Below, piece by piece: positions 1 through 8,671 of a stretch of 64,000 nt of DNA. The notes beneath the pieces are model-generated. The model saw only the letters and a list, made by a program, of their open reading frames with translations, was not told the origin of the DNA and did not search any database. A program made the translations under genes and the position numbers. Each line of letters begins with the position of its first letter. Positions within the stretch are counted from its first letter, which is position 1. The DNA is from Hyphomicrobiales bacterium. Its GTDB lineage: Bacteria > Pseudomonadota > Alphaproteobacteria > Rhizobiales > Rhizobiaceae. The stretch spans positions 1-64,000 of the forward strand of contig UCJD01000046.1 in assembly GCA_900472605.1 (NCBI GenBank), written 5' to 3'.

Positions 1-59
1 GAGCGCGATCGATATCGCGTAAATCGTCTGTAATTCGCTCCAGCGGAAACCATCAGAAA

Positions 60-86
60 GCCTCGCAGTCACTGCGGGGCTTTTTT
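60..86 (+). terminator. Rho-independent terminator of an upstream gene
   Basis: A nine-pair GC-rich stem (one T-G wobble) pairs 60-68 with 72-80 and is followed directly by six T at 81-86. It should end a gene lying left of the window and separate it from the SDR gene that starts at 154. Confidence 0.75.
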
Positions 87-153
87 AATGCCCACCTGTG
101 GGCACCTTTTGCCGTGCCTGGCGTTGTCTTTTCAAGGTCGAGAGGAGACTAGG

Positions 154-1110
154 ATGTCAACGAAATCTACCGCCGCAAAACAACGCGATGTTCAGAGCCA
201 AGTCGAGCGGGCCGACGCCAAGCCGAAGACGAAACCCAGTGGCGCGATGCAAGCGGGTGCACGGATGTATCCCGAACCGCCGTTTCCAAAAATGCATCAG
301 GATAAGCCCGGATCCGAGGCTGATCTGCCGCTTGCCCCGATGTACGACGCGCCATTCTATGAGGGCTCAGGGAAGCTCGAGGACAAGGTCGCCCTCATCA
401 CCGGCGGAGATTCTGGCATAGGCCGCTCGGTGGCCATCTTTTTCGCACGCGAGGGGGCAGACGTCGCGATCGTTCATCTCGACGAAGATGAGGATGCTGC
501 CGAAACGAAGGCAGCAGTAGAGAAGGAAGGCCGCAAGTGCCTCATTATCAAGGGTGATGTCAAAGACGCCGAATTCTGCCGTGACGCCGTCGCCAAGGCT
601 GCGAAGCAATTCTCTCGTCTCGACATCCTCGTCAACAATGCCGCCTTCCAGGTCCATACCGCCGACATCGAGGATCTAACCGACGAGCATTTCGACGAAA
701 CGCTGAAGACCAATCTGTACGGCTATTTCTACATGGCCAAGGCGGCAATTCCGCACTTAGCTAGCGGGTCGGCGATCATCAACACCGGGTCGGTTACTGG
801 GTTGGAAGGCTCTAAGGAGCTTCTCGACTACTCAATGACGAAGGGCGGTATTCACGCGTTCACAAAGGCCCTGTCCAGCCAACTCGTGCCGAAGGGCATC
901 CGCGTCAATGCCGTTGCGCCCGGGCCGGTCTGGACGCCGCTCAATCCCTCTGACAAGCAGGCGGAAGACGTTTCGAAGTTCGGTAGCCAGACGTCAATGA
1001 AACGTGCGGCCCAACCCGAGGAAATCGCGCCCGCCTACGTCTTTCTCGCCTCGCCGCAGATGTCGAGCTACATCACCGGCGAAATCCTCCCCATCGTCGG
1101 CGGATACTGA
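154..1110 (+). CDS. SDR family oxidoreductase (YghA-like), paralog 1
   Basis: Predicted NAD(P)-dependent short-chain dehydrogenase of 318 aa, cytosolic. A low-complexity, Lys- and Ala-rich leader of about 50 residues precedes the YghA-type N-terminal arm (PEPPFPK, then FYEGSGKLEDK). The Rossmann fold follows, with the cofactor loop TGGDSGIG, the structural NNAA motif, an active-site Ser in NTGSV and the catalytic YxxxK as YSMTKGG. The start at 154 was chosen because AGAGGAG precedes it; an in-frame ATG at 88 has no ribosome site. It is the first of three paralogs in the window (others at 20378 and 28781). It runs into two small genes with a 2-8 nt gap, suggesting an operon. The substrate is not predictable. 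Confidence 0.93.
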   Translation: MSTKSTAAKQRDVQSQVERADAKPKTKPSGAMQAGARMYPEPPFPKMHQDKPGSEADLPLAPMYDAPFYEGSGKLEDKVALITGGDSGIGRSVAIFFAREGADVAIVHLDEDEDAAETKAAVEKEGRKCLIIKGDVKDAEFCRDAVAKAAKQFSRLDILVNNAAFQVHTADIEDLTDEHFDETLKTNLYGYFYMAKAAIPHLASGSAIINTGSVTGLEGSKELLDYSMTKGGIHAFTKALSSQLVPKGIRVNAVAPGPVWTPLNPSDKQAEDVSKFGSQTSMKRAAQPEEIAPAYVFLASPQMSSYITGEILPIVGGY

Positions 1111-1118
1111 GGGTGGAG

Positions 1119-1349
1119 ATGGCGTACGACTTCGATACTGCAGAAGCTGCGATCGCGGAGACGCGAACCGCGCTGTCCGAAATGGCGGCCGACGGGCTTC
1201 CGACCGGCCAGTACAGCATGCTGTCCATCGAGGTCTTCGACGAGCATAGAAAACCCGTCCGGGAGATCAGGCTCGTTCTCGAAGAAATCGACAAGATTCC
1301 GTCTTCTGCCGCAAGTCCAACCTCAGAGGAGACCCAAAATGGTCACTAA
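1119..1349 (+). CDS. DUF6894-like small protein
   Basis: Small acidic protein of 76 aa. The pattern of an Ala-rich helix, then MAADGLP, then a strand reading SIEVFDE and a C-terminal amphipathic strand resembles the C-terminal half of the DUF6894 family common in Rhizobiales; the usual N-terminal strand pair is missing. The start at ATG 1119 has GGGTGGAG just upstream; a GTG at 1113 is an alternative. It lies 8 nt after the SDR stop and overlaps the next gene by 11 nt, so the three are probably co-transcribed. Function unknown. Confidence 0.7.
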   Translation: MAYDFDTAEAAIAETRTALSEMAADGLPTGQYSMLSIEVFDEHRKPVREIRLVLEEIDKIPSSAASPTSEETQNGH

Positions 1350-1695
1350 AATCAACGAAACAGGATCGCCGAAAGTGATGGAGACCGCTACGGAAGCACG
1401 GCAGGGGAGCTACGGGAAGCCCGTATTTATAGTCCTCGTCTGCGGCCTGCTGCTGGCACTGCTCGCTTGGGTCGGCGTTGAAATTTGGGGTGAGAGCATA
1501 GATCGGGATGGCAAGCCATCGGCTTCGACGCAGACCGATGCCATCAGTGCGCAGCCTTCGGGCGCAGGTACGTTCGACAACAACGCCGCAGACGGCAGCA
1601 GTCGTCCGCCTGAAGCAACCGACCGGTCTCCAACGCCCAGCGGCAGTGGCCCGACGCAGGTCAAGACACCTTCGGGAGCCGAGAAAACACAATAA
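1339..1695 (+). CDS. Single-pass membrane protein with a Ser/Thr/Pro-rich tail
   Basis: Protein of 118 aa with one predicted transmembrane helix at about residues 29-50 (FIVLVCGLLLALLAWVG), then a disordered tail rich in Ser, Thr, Pro and Gly. The N-terminus is short and hydrophilic, so the tail probably faces the periplasm. AGAGGAG lies upstream of the ATG, and the start overlaps the preceding small gene by 11 nt. I recognise no family. It probably belongs to the same stress operon as the SDR. Confidence 0.7.
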   Translation: MVTKINETGSPKVMETATEARQGSYGKPVFIVLVCGLLLALLAWVGVEIWGESIDRDGKPSASTQTDAISAQPSGAGTFDNNAADGSSRPPEATDRSPTPSGSGPTQVKTPSGAEKTQ

Positions 1696-1747
1696 TCGAA
1701 TGATCCTCCCGGTCCCAGCGCAATCGGGAATTTGTTGGGAACTATTT

Positions 1748-1773
1748 GGAACACGATCGTTTGGTCGAAGTTC
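1748..1773 (+). promoter_or_regulatory. EcfG-type promoter (GGAAC-N17-GTT)
   Basis: GGAAC at 1748-1752 is followed after exactly 17 nt by GTTC at 1770, as in EcfG/RpoE2 promoters. It lies about 40 nt upstream of the small gene at 1815. Confidence 0.6.
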
Positions 1774-1814
1774 ACGGCTCGAGATCAGAGGATTTCTCAA
1801 AGAGGAGAAAGAGA

Positions 1815-1983
1815 ATGACATCGACAGGCGCAAACACATCGCATTTCCAAGGGCCGCTCGAAATCAAGCGCCGGTAGGGCTGCTTCATCGACAGCAAAGA
1901 GCGCAAGCACGTCCGGCAAACAGGGCGGCTCGCATGAGCAGCACGTCAAGGCCGGCGAACAGAACCACAAGAATGCGAAGTGA
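1815..1983 (+). pseudogene. Small KGG-like stress protein, frameshifted
   Basis: AAGAGGAG precedes an ATG at 1815, but that frame stops after 20 codons at a TAG. From about 1852 the +1 frame reads a Ser/Ala/Lys/Gly-rich peptide containing STSGKQGGSH and EQHVKAGEQNHK that ends at TGA 1981-1983. Removing one base near the GGGCC run at 1850-1855 would join the two into one protein of about 55 aa. That protein would have the composition of small, hydrophilic KGG/stress-type proteins. The gene has its own EcfG-type promoter. The frameshift may be genuine decay or a sequencing indel. Confidence 0.55.
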
Positions 1984-2012
1984 CGTCGAATCCTTTTGTC
2001 CGACTGTTCAAC

Positions 2013-2034
2013 GGGCGCGGATCACTCCGCGCCC
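2013..2034. terminator. Hairpin between convergent genes
   Basis: A perfect nine-pair stem (2013-2021 with 2026-2034, loop TCAC) sits between the small gene ending at 1983 and the end of katE at 2043. It probably acts as a bidirectional terminator, although neither side has a strong T-run. Confidence 0.5.
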
Positions 2035-2042
2035 AAACTGCA

Positions 2043-4190
2043 TCAAAGAATGGGAGGCGACGCCTTGCCGAGCTTGACTGAGGGCTCGCGACCCCAGACA
2101 CGAAGCTTACCAAGCTCCTGAATAAACGCTGCGACGTCTTTGCCGCCTGACAACTGTATCGTCCCCTCGTCAAGTTGACCGGCAATTCCAGCTTTTTCCA
2201 AAAGGGGCACGGCCGATTGGTCGTAGGCGATATATTTGCAATGCTGGAAAGCGTCGGCAACGAAGTCGCGAGCAGCGGCCTCTGTGACGAGATCGTCGAT
2301 CGCCTGATGTGACGTTAGAAGAACGACGGCATCGAAAAGAACCGACGGGCCGCCATCGATCATGTGGTGTGCTTGAACGAGGCTGCCGTCGTCGGTCGTC
2401 ACGCCGCCCACCTTCGGAGCGATCAACTCGACGACAGCCTTTTCGGCAACCACTGCCTTTGTTACCGCCTTCAGGAGTTTTGCATCAACCCCATCGGCAA
2501 CGAGGATGCCGAGCTTGCGACCCTCGAAACGCTTGGGTCCGCGCTCGACGATACTGAGTGCGGGCGACGCCTCCAGGTCCTGACGGGTTGGCATCATAGC
2601 GTCGGCAGGCTTTGGCATTGATTGAAAGCCAAGCTTCTGCGCAACTGTCGTTGCCAACGTCTCGTCGATGTTCAGCAGATGCGATACCATTCGCTCACGG
2701 ATCGCCAAGGTCTCGACCTTGCTCAGTTCGAACGTTAACGCTGACGCAATGTGGCGTTGCTCCGCACCAGTTTGACTGATGAAAAACTGGCGTGCCTGGC
2801 TGTAGTGATCGGAGAAGCTCTCAGGACGCAGCCGCACCTTCTGTCCCTGTTCCTCGGCAGGAAAGTGCCGATATCCGTGGGTTGGAGATTCCCTTGGACC
2901 TTCCCCGTGCGAGTTCGGCTGGTAGTTGGTTCTGCCGACGGGGTTGCGCATCGCCATATGGCCGTCCTGTTGGAAATTGTGCATCGGACACTTTGGTGCA
3001 TTGATCGGCAGATGCGTGAAGTTCGGTCCGCCAAGGCGCTTCAACTGCGTATCGAGATAGGAGAAGTTGCGTCCCTGGAGGAGGGGATCGTTGCTGAAGT
3101 CGATCCCCGGTGGCACGTTCTGCGTCATGAAGGCGACCTGCTCGGTCTCGGCAAAGAAGTTGTCCGGCATGCGATCGAGAACCAGGCGACCGATCGGTCG
3201 TACCGGCAGGATTTCCTCCGGTATGATTTTCGTTGGGTCGAGCACGTCGAAGTCGAAGCGGTCTGCAAAGTCCTGATCAAAGAGTTGGACGGCAAGCTCC
3301 CATTCCGGGAAGCTTCCGGTCTGAATAGCGTTCCAGAGATCGCGGCGGTGGAAGTCTGGGTCGGCGCCGTTGATCTTGACGGCCTCGTTCCAGGCGACGG
3401 ACTGAAGACCTAGCTTCGGCTTCCAGTGGAATTTTACGAAAGTCGATTTGTCCTCGGCGTTGACGAGCCGAAAGGTATGGACGCCGAAACCTTCCATGAA
3501 GCGCAAGGAGCGCGGGATCGCGCGGTCGGACATCACCCACATGATCATGTGCATGCTCTCCGGCGTCAGCGAAATGAAGTCCCAGAAATTGTCATGGGCC
3601 GATTGGGCTTGAGGGAATCCGCGATCCGGCTCGGGCTTGACCGAATGGACAAGATCGGGAAACTTGATGGCGTCTTGTATGAAGAAGACCGGAATGTTGT
3701 TGCCGACGAGATCCCAATTTCCTTCCTTGGTATACATCTTGACGGCAAAGCCGCGCACGTCGCGTGCGAGGTCTGCGGAACCCTCGCTCCCGGCGACCGT
3801 CGAAAAACGAACAAAGACCGGCGTTTTCTCACCGGAACGTTGGAACACGTCGGCACGGGTCACGTCGGACAGGGATTCGTAATTTTCAAAAAACCCATGA
3901 GCGCCGTAGCCACGGGCATGGACAACCCGCTCGGGAATTCGTTCGTGATCAAAGTGGAAAATCTTCTCGCGGAAATGGAAGTCGTCGACGAGAAGCGGTC
4001 CGCGTGGACCGACGCGCAAGGAATTCTGGTCATCGGCCACCGGCGCGCCTTGCGATGTCGTCAGGACATCATGGCCATCTTCAGCATACTGATGTAGTTC
4101 GCCTCCAGCACCTCGGTGGAGTTTCTGATCATGAATGGTGACGCTGTCTTCCGACGGCGCCGAGGCTGGCTTCGCTGGTCTCTTGGCCAT
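2043..4190 (-). CDS. katE: Catalase, large-subunit clade 2 (HPII/KatE type)
   Basis: Monofunctional heme catalase of 715 aa that splits hydrogen peroxide to water and oxygen in the cytosol. The length fits the large-subunit HPII class. The sequence shows the distal catalytic His in [11 protein letters not shown], the proximal heme-ligand segment RNFSYLDTQ with its Tyr, and the [10 protein letters not shown] region. A C-terminal flavodoxin-like (DJ-1/PfpI-type) domain starts at about residue 560 ([11 protein letters not shown]). The ATG at 4190 was chosen because AGGGGACACC precedes it; the longer frame to 4238 lacks a site. The DUF892 gene lies 74 nt upstream on the same strand, and no separate EcfG box was seen in that gap, so both probably share the promoter at 4857-4881. 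Confidence 0.97.
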   Translation of the reverse strand: MAKRPAKPASAPSEDSVTIHDQKLHRGAGGELHQYAEDGHDVLTTSQGAPVADDQNSLRVGPRGPLLVDDFHFREKIFHFDHERIPERVVHARGYGAHGFFENYESLSDVTRADVFQRSGEKTPVFVRFSTVAGSEGSADLARDVRGFAVKMYTKEGNWDLVGNNIPVFFIQDAIKFPDLVHSVKPEPDRGFPQAQSAHDNFWDFISLTPESMHMIMWVMSDRAIPRSLRFMEGFGVHTFRLVNAEDKSTFVKFHWKPKLGLQSVAWNEAVKINGADPDFHRRDLWNAIQTGSFPEWELAVQLFDQDFADRFDFDVLDPTKIIPEEILPVRPIGRLVLDRMPDNFFAETEQVAFMTQNVPPGIDFSNDPLLQGRNFSYLDTQLKRLGGPNFTHLPINAPKCPMHNFQQDGHMAMRNPVGRTNYQPNSHGEGPRESPTHGYRHFPAEEQGQKVRLRPESFSDHYSQARQFFISQTGAEQRHIASALTFELSKVETLAIRERMVSHLLNIDETLATTVAQKLGFQSMPKPADAMMPTRQDLEASPALSIVERGPKRFEGRKLGILVADGVDAKLLKAVTKAVVAEKAVVELIAPKVGGVTTDDGSLVQAHHMIDGGPSVLFDAVVLLTSHQAIDDLVTEAAARDFVADAFQHCKYIAYDQSAVPLLEKAGIAGQLDEGTIQLSGGKDVAAFIQELGKLRVWGREPSVKLGKASPPIL

Positions 4191-4264
4191 GGTGGTGTCC
4201 CCTGTTGGTTGTATTGAGGAAATGCAAAGGGCCGCCACACCGGCGACACAGATTGAGAGATCAC

Positions 4265-4765
4265 TCAGGCAGCCTTCGGGCTTTGACCGTTGGCATTTGC
4301 CTGGGTTTGAGCGAGCTGCGTGAGCTTTTTATCCGTCGCCTCTTCCTCGGCCACGGTGGCTTGGAGAAGTGGCACTGCGTTCTTGATCCCTAGCTGTTTT
4401 GTCCAGGCGATGAGCGTGCCGTAGCGGGCGATCTCATAATGTTCGACAGCTTGAGCCGACGAAATCAGGCCAGCGTCGAGTGCGGGCGATCCCTTGAAGT
4501 CCTCCATGATATGCTCGCGTTCTGCGAGGATCCCCTGGATCGCCTCGCATGTTTTGCCGCGAGCGGGCTTTCCGATCAGTTCGAACACCTGCTCAAGCAG
4601 CTCGATCTGGACTTGCACCTCCTCGCAATTCTGAGGAAACCGGGCCTTGCCCTCGTCCGACTGGGCCGCGCGTGCCATATTCGGCAAGGCCTCAAGAACC
4701 TGCTTCTCAGCATAGTAACTGTCCTTGAGCGTATGGAGAGAAAGATCGTCCAAAATCTTGGTCAT
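4265..4765 (-). CDS. DUF892 ferritin-like protein (YciE/YciF family)
   Basis: Protein of 166 aa with the family hallmark near its N-terminus ([19 protein letters not shown]) and helical repeats ending with the KKLTQLAQ segment. DUF892 proteins are four-helix ferritin-like bundles induced by stress; their metal chemistry is poorly defined. The ATG at 4765 gives the usual family N-terminus and has GGAGGACAGGACGG upstream. An ATG at 4783, preceded by GGGAGC, would add six residues. It lies directly upstream of katE, which suggests a joint role in peroxide or iron handling. Confidence 0.92.
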   Translation of the reverse strand: MTKILDDLSLHTLKDSYYAEKQVLEALPNMARAAQSDEGKARFPQNCEEVQVQIELLEQVFELIGKPARGKTCEAIQGILAEREHIMEDFKGSPALDAGLISSAQAVEHYEIARYGTLIAWTKQLGIKNAVPLLQATVAEEEATDKKLTQLAQTQANANGQSPKAA

Positions 4766-4783
4766 TGCCGTCCTGTCCTCCAT

Positions 4784-5405
4784 TGATGTGCTCCCAGTCA
4801 GCAGAGGCGAACGCTCGTCGAGAGCGCACGCTTACGGTGTGTAGGAGACGGGAGGTAACCTGCATGTCGGTGGTTTGTTCCAGTCGTAGTGCGATCACAG
4901 AAATGGAAAGAAAGAGGCCCGGCGCAACGACGGCGAGTTGATCGTTCGCTTCGTCGTTTTACGCCTGCTCGGCAGCAACCAAAAAAAGGAACGGGCCGAT
5001 CAACAATGATGTGACAAGCGGAGCATCGCCCTTTCCAACTCAAAGTCCGCCAATGTAGCCAGCGCGGGACCTTCAGAGCAGGGTAGTTCGTCTGCGGGCG
5101 GTCAAACCAATAGGAACTCCATATCGTTCAGGTGCCATCGCGCGTGATGCAGGCTGGGGGCCCCGCATCGCATCGCCGAGTGGACTGGTCGGTTGTCTTC
5201 AAAAAAAGTTCCAACGATAGACTTGCAGACGGGGCGAAGGTAGAGCTCCGCCGCGTTTAAGTCAGAACCCTCACATAGATGACGACCGGACCATGGCAAC
5301 GAACGCGGTTTTCGCGGAAAGTTTCGTGCTAGCGGCAGATCTTCGACGTGCTTACGGAACCTTGAGCGAACTTTGAGATTAACTGTCGCCAAGAGGAGAA
5401 TGTCG
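4784..5405. other. Gene-free stretch with promoters
   Basis: No convincing gene was found here. Open frames on the minus strand lack ribosome sites and family features. The stretch holds the EcfG-type promoter of the DUF892-katE unit at 4857-4881. A possible weak one (GGAAC at 5356-5360, then GATT after 16 nt) lies before the DUF2934 gene. Confidence 0.5.
4857..4881 (-). promoter_or_regulatory. EcfG-type promoter (GGAAC-N17-GTT)
   Basis: Read on the minus strand, GGAAC (4881-4877) is followed after 17 nt by GTTA (GTT at 4859-4857). It lies about 90 nt upstream of the DUF892 gene and would drive DUF892 and katE. Confidence 0.65.
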
Positions 5406-5642
5406 ATGGATACCGAGCAGGAACAACGCGAACGCGCCTACAAAATCTGGGAGAACGAAGGTCGGCCAGACGGCCAGCACGACGACCACTGGCGTAGAGC
5501 GGAGCAGCCGCACGAGACGACCGAACAGGGGGCAGCGGAGGTCACCAAAGCCAACCAGCACGCGTCAGATGAATTCAACGGCGAAGGTCAGAAGAAGACG
5601 TCACCGACCGACAGGCCGCCATCGTCCGTCGCCCCGGATTGA
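5406..5642 (+). CDS. DUF2934 protein
   Basis: Hydrophilic protein of 78 aa. The N-terminal third carries the DUF2934 signature (RERAYKIWENEGRPDG followed by HWRRAE). The rest is Glu-, Gln- and Thr-rich and probably disordered. The ATG at 5406 has GAGGAG about 7 nt upstream; the ATG at 5400 lies too close to that site. DUF2934 proteins are common in Rhizobiales stress loci, and their function is unknown. Confidence 0.85.
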   Translation: MDTEQEQRERAYKIWENEGRPDGQHDDHWRRAEQPHETTEQGAAEVTKANQHASDEFNGEGQKKTSPTDRPPSSVAPD

Positions 5643-5655
5643 AGAACCAAGAACC

Positions 5656-5684
5656 GACTGCCGGCGCTTTTCTCGACGGCAGTC
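5656..5684. terminator. Hairpin between convergent genes
   Basis: An eight-pair stem (5656-5663 with 5677-5684) around a T-rich loop lies between the stop of the DUF2934 gene and the stop of the convergent small gene at 5702. It may terminate both. Confidence 0.35.
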
Positions 5685-5701
5685 TAAACCGCTTCAAAAC
5701 C

Positions 5702-5884
5702 CTAGCCGCTTCCCGGCGATACGCTTTCGTCACCTTTGTCGGGCAACGATCCTGCACCAGGTGTCTTGCTCTCGTCCTGAAGATGCGCCTTGTCGTGAGG
5801 ACCTGCTGGCGGATGGTCTTGCCCCTCCACACGCTTCTTGCCTGTCTCCTCTATTTCCTGCTGAGCTTTCGTGTCCTTATTCAT
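5702..5884 (-). CDS. Small hydrophilic stress protein
   Basis: Charged protein of 60 aa, rich in Asp, Lys, Gly and Pro and without hydrophobic segments, so probably disordered (similar in character to hydrophilin-type proteins). AAGGAG lies 7 nt upstream of the ATG and an EcfG-type promoter lies at 5911-5936, which together support a real gene. No family recognised. Confidence 0.7.
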   Translation of the reverse strand: MNKDTKAQQEIEETGKKRVEGQDHPPAGPHDKAHLQDESKTPGAGSLPDKGDESVSPGSG

Positions 5885-5910
5885 CGCAACACTCCTTGCG
5901 TGGCCATAAG

Positions 5911-5936
5911 AAACCCGCTGCGTTCGTGAGAGTTCC
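5911..5936 (-). promoter_or_regulatory. EcfG-type promoter (GGAAC-N17-GTT)
   Basis: On the minus strand GGAAC (5936-5932) is followed after 17 nt by GTTT. It precedes the small gene at 5884 and is divergent from the next element at 5980. Confidence 0.65.
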
Positions 5937-5979
5937 GTTTAGAAAATTAATCCGCCGTGGACGGGCAAAGCTGCATTGC

Positions 5980-6004
5980 GGAACATTCCTTTGAAATCAG
6001 CGTT
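5980..6004 (+). promoter_or_regulatory. EcfG-type promoter (GGAAC-N16-CGTT)
   Basis: GGAAC at 5980-5984 and CGTT at 6001-6004 are separated by 16 nt, the canonical EcfG arrangement. It should drive the DUF2231 gene and the overlapping dehydrogenase. Confidence 0.7.
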
Positions 6005-6038
6005 TATCTGCGCCGCCCCACAAGCAGGAATTTGCCAG

Positions 6039-6485
6039 ATGACCCATCAGGCCCCACTCGCTAAAGCGTATCGCAAATTACCCATGCACACAGCGTTCTG
6101 GCACTTCGCCATGGCATGTTTCCTGGGTGCGCTAGCTACCGATGTGACCTACTGGAAGACAGCCGAGATGACTTGGGCCAACTTTTCTGCCTGGCTCTTG
6201 GCCGCAGGACTTGTCATGGGCGTCGTCGCCGGCTTGGTGAGCTTGATAGACTGGCTTTTAGGTCGCTTGGTCGGAATCCATCGACCTACAATTTTGTATC
6301 TTATCGGGAACCTCATCATTCTCGCTCTGTCGTTCCTCAACTCGCTGATCCACAGTCGCGATGCCTGGACATCCGTTGTGCCGTTGGGTGTTGGCCTGTC
6401 GGCAGTCGTTGCGGTCTTGATGTTGATCACCAGCCTCGCAGGTCGCCTGAGATCGGGCTCGCTCGTTGAAGGAGAAGTGCTATGA
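6039..6485 (+). CDS. DUF2231-like membrane protein
   Basis: Integral membrane protein of 148 aa with four predicted helices (about residues 15-35, 45-70, 85-103 and 113-135), resembling DUF2231 proteins. The ATG at 6039 has GCAGGA upstream; an earlier in-frame ATG at 5976 falls inside the EcfG promoter and is rejected. The stop overlaps the start of the next gene by 4 nt (ATGA), so the two are translationally coupled. In other bacteria DUF2231 genes often sit beside sorbosone-dehydrogenase-like genes, which fits here. Confidence 0.85.
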   Translation: MTHQAPLAKAYRKLPMHTAFWHFAMACFLGALATDVTYWKTAEMTWANFSAWLLAAGLVMGVVAGLVSLIDWLLGRLVGIHRPTILYLIGNLIILALSFLNSLIHSRDAWTSVVPLGVGLSAVVAVLMLITSLAGRLRSGSLVEGEVL

Positions 6486-7828
6486 CTGGGCGGAAGAAAT
6501 TTGGGAGAAGACCAAAATGGCTTGGCGCCGCGCTTTTCTGTTCATGTGCGATCTTCCTGTCTGCCTGCAGCAATGATGACGCGTCCAACGGTGACGAGGT
6601 TGTAGGGCCTAACCCAAGACTTCCCCAGCAGACGCAGTATCTCGTTCCACAGATGCGGATTGCACCTGTCGTTGGCTGGAAGGACGGCGAGACACCTTCC
6701 GTGGCGACTGGTCTCCAGATAAAGGCCCTGGCTTCCGGCCTGAATCACCCGCGCTCGGTTTACACCCTTCCAAATGGCGATGTTCTCGTGGTCGAATCCG
6801 TAGCGCCGGCCCAGGCGTCGGTGACGCGCCCGAAGGATTTGATCATGGGGTTGGTGCAATCCTTCGCTACCGGCGGCGGTGGTCCCGAGACCAGCAACCG
6901 GATCACGTTGCTGCGCGACGCAGATGGCGACGGCATCGCCGAGGTTCATGAGGCCTTTCTCGACCACCTTAACTCGCCTTTCGGCGTCGCTTTGGTGGGC
7001 GGCGATCTTTACGTCGCCAACACCGACTCCATCGTGCGCTATCCATATAAGGAGGGCGACACCAAGATTACAGAACCTGGCACAGCCTTGACGGGTTTGC
7101 CCGGAGGACCAATCGACCACCACTGGACGAAAAGCTTGGTCGCCAGCGAAGACGGTGCATTACTCTATGTCGGCGTTGGATCGAACAGCAATATCACCGA
7201 GAACGGTATCCAGGCGGAGAAGGATCGCGCCTCCATTTGGGAAGTCGATCGTATGACTGGTCGTTCCCGAATTTTTGCCGAGGGGCTTCGCAATCCGAAT
7301 GGCCTGAGCTGGGAGCCAACGACGAAATCGCTGTGGACCGTTGTCAATGAACGCGACGAGCTTGGCCCCAATCTGGTTCCCGACTACATGACGTCGGTCA
7401 AAGATGGTGGTTTTTACGGTTGGCCCTACAGCTATTACGGACAGAACATCGATCCTCGCGTCATGCCACAGCGCCCGGATCTCGTCGCCAAGGCGATCTC
7501 GCCGGACTACGCCCTGGGCTCGCACGTCGCGCCGCTCGGCATGGTGTTCTATACCGCGAGCAATCTCCCAGCCTCCTATCATGGCGGCGCTTTCGTCGGA
7601 GAACACGGGAGCTGGAACCGGAAGCAGTTCAACGGCTACAAGGTGGCATTCATTCCCTTCAAGGACGGCCAGCCCGACGGAATGCCGCAGGATGTGGTGA
7701 CAGGTTTTCTCGACGCCAAGGAGCAGGCGAGGGGGCGGCCGGTTGGCTTAGCTGTCGATCAAAAGGGCGGGCTCTTGATTGCTGATGATGTCGGTAACAC
7801 AGTCTGGCGTGTTTCTGCCAAGCAGTAA
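6482..7828 (+). CDS. Sorbosone/PQQ-type sugar dehydrogenase-like lipoprotein
   Basis: Beta-propeller protein of 448 aa of the glucose/sorbosone dehydrogenase family, which oxidises aldoses with PQQ in the periplasm. A signal peptide with lipobox LSAC at about residues 28-31 predicts a lipid-anchored protein. Family motifs include GLNHPRSVY, RITLLRDADGDG, FAEGLRNPNGLSWEP and GEHGSWNRK near the C-terminus. It overlaps the DUF2231 gene by 4 nt. No PQQ biosynthesis gene is in the window, so the cofactor would come from elsewhere or be taken up. The actual substrate is uncertain. Confidence 0.93.
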   Translation: MTGRKKFGRRPKWLGAALFCSCAIFLSACSNDDASNGDEVVGPNPRLPQQTQYLVPQMRIAPVVGWKDGETPSVATGLQIKALASGLNHPRSVYTLPNGDVLVVESVAPAQASVTRPKDLIMGLVQSFATGGGGPETSNRITLLRDADGDGIAEVHEAFLDHLNSPFGVALVGGDLYVANTDSIVRYPYKEGDTKITEPGTALTGLPGGPIDHHWTKSLVASEDGALLYVGVGSNSNITENGIQAEKDRASIWEVDRMTGRSRIFAEGLRNPNGLSWEPTTKSLWTVVNERDELGPNLVPDYMTSVKDGGFYGWPYSYYGQNIDPRVMPQRPDLVAKAISPDYALGSHVAPLGMVFYTASNLPASYHGGAFVGEHGSWNRKQFNGYKVAFIPFKDGQPDGMPQDVVTGFLDAKEQARGRPVGLAVDQKGGLLIADDVGNTVWRVSAKQ

Positions 7829-8072
7829 GACCGCCATCTCTAAACAAAAAGGCCGCGACGTCATTGGGTAGCCGCCTTTGGTTTTCGGAAGTTCCGCGAC
7901 GCTTATCGTCTCGTTCTTATTGGGGTCGGTCGCGATGCTGCGGAGATAGCTTTGGGCGAGCTGAAGACGAAATGGAAGCAGGACCACTCAAGATCACCAT
8001 TCCGGCATTTTTGACCGCATCGATTGAGCGACGTCTACCAAAGTAATCCGCAGAAATTCAAAGGATCAACGA

Positions 8073-8411
8073 ATGATCAAAACGCTAGTCATCGTTACGC
8101 TGTTGGCATCCACTCTCGCGCATTCTAGTGCGTTCGCCCAGTCTGCCACCGATCCCAATGTGGCAGCTTGCAAATCGACGGGTCTTCTTGCGCTGCAAGA
8201 AAAATCTCCAGATATAACCGACCTGGTGATCGATATGGAAAGCGTCGCTCTCAGTGCTGCGGACACGAAAGTCGACGATGTTCCCGTCAAAGCGGTGGTT
8301 CTTGGCGAAGCCTATATTGCTAGGAAAGGTCAAACTGGAAAACCGGACAGGTTTGTCTGCCTGCTGGGCGAAAAGGGGAAGGTGCTCCTGACATTCTTCA
8401 CAGCGAAGTAA
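8073..8411 (+). CDS. Secreted small hypothetical protein
   Basis: Protein of 112 aa with a clear Sec signal peptide (hydrophobic residues 4-17, cleavage after AFAQS). The mature part has two cysteines about 50 residues apart (AACKS and FVCLLG) that could form a disulfide in the periplasm. The end reads KGKVLLTFFTAK, a typical strand. The ATG at 8073 follows AAAGGATCAACGA. No named family recognised. Confidence 0.75.
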   Translation: MIKTLVIVTLLASTLAHSSAFAQSATDPNVAACKSTGLLALQEKSPDITDLVIDMESVALSAADTKVDDVPVKAVVLGEAYIARKGQTGKPDRFVCLLGEKGKVLLTFFTAK

Positions 8412-8644
8412 AAGGCTTATCTGCCGCTTTGAGACTATTCGAAATTGGGTACAGAAATTTCCTGCTGCGCTCCGGGAGGGGCAGCCTCGGCGCAGTGGGC
8501 GTCAATCGAGATTGTGTAACTAGCCAGCACTCCAGCTTCCTGAAGAAAGCCGATTCTAAAGACCGTCGTGACCCTATTCAGCAAGGCGCGGGCCTGTGCA
8601 TTGTCACGACAAAGTTGCGCACCGTTGCCAAGATTGAATTTTGA

Positions 8645-8666
8645 GAGCCCGGCACAAGCCGGGCTC
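8645..8666. terminator. Hairpin after the PRC-barrel gene
   Basis: A perfect nine-pair stem (8645-8653 with 8658-8666, loop ACAA) lies 6 nt beyond the stop of the minus-strand PRC-barrel gene. There is no strong T-run, so it may stabilise the mRNA end rather than act as a classical terminator. Confidence 0.5.
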
Positions 8667-8671
8667 CGAGC

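Noticed and set aside
2751-4097. Long plus-strand open frames (2751-3413, 3426-4097) opposite katE
   Set aside because: They are antisense shadows of the catalase gene; they have no ribosome sites and no recognised family.
5102-5392. Minus-strand frame of 96 codons
   Set aside because: No ribosome site and no family signal; it overlaps the promoter region of the DUF2934 gene.
7846-7885. AAAGGC...GCCTTT repeat after the sorbosone-dehydrogenase-like gene as a terminator
   Set aside because: Only six pairs are continuous and the next positions mismatch, so the stem is weak.
8429-8644. Open frame of 71 codons after the secreted protein gene
   Set aside because: It starts at a TTG without a ribosome site and has no hydrophobic segment, repeat or family pattern.
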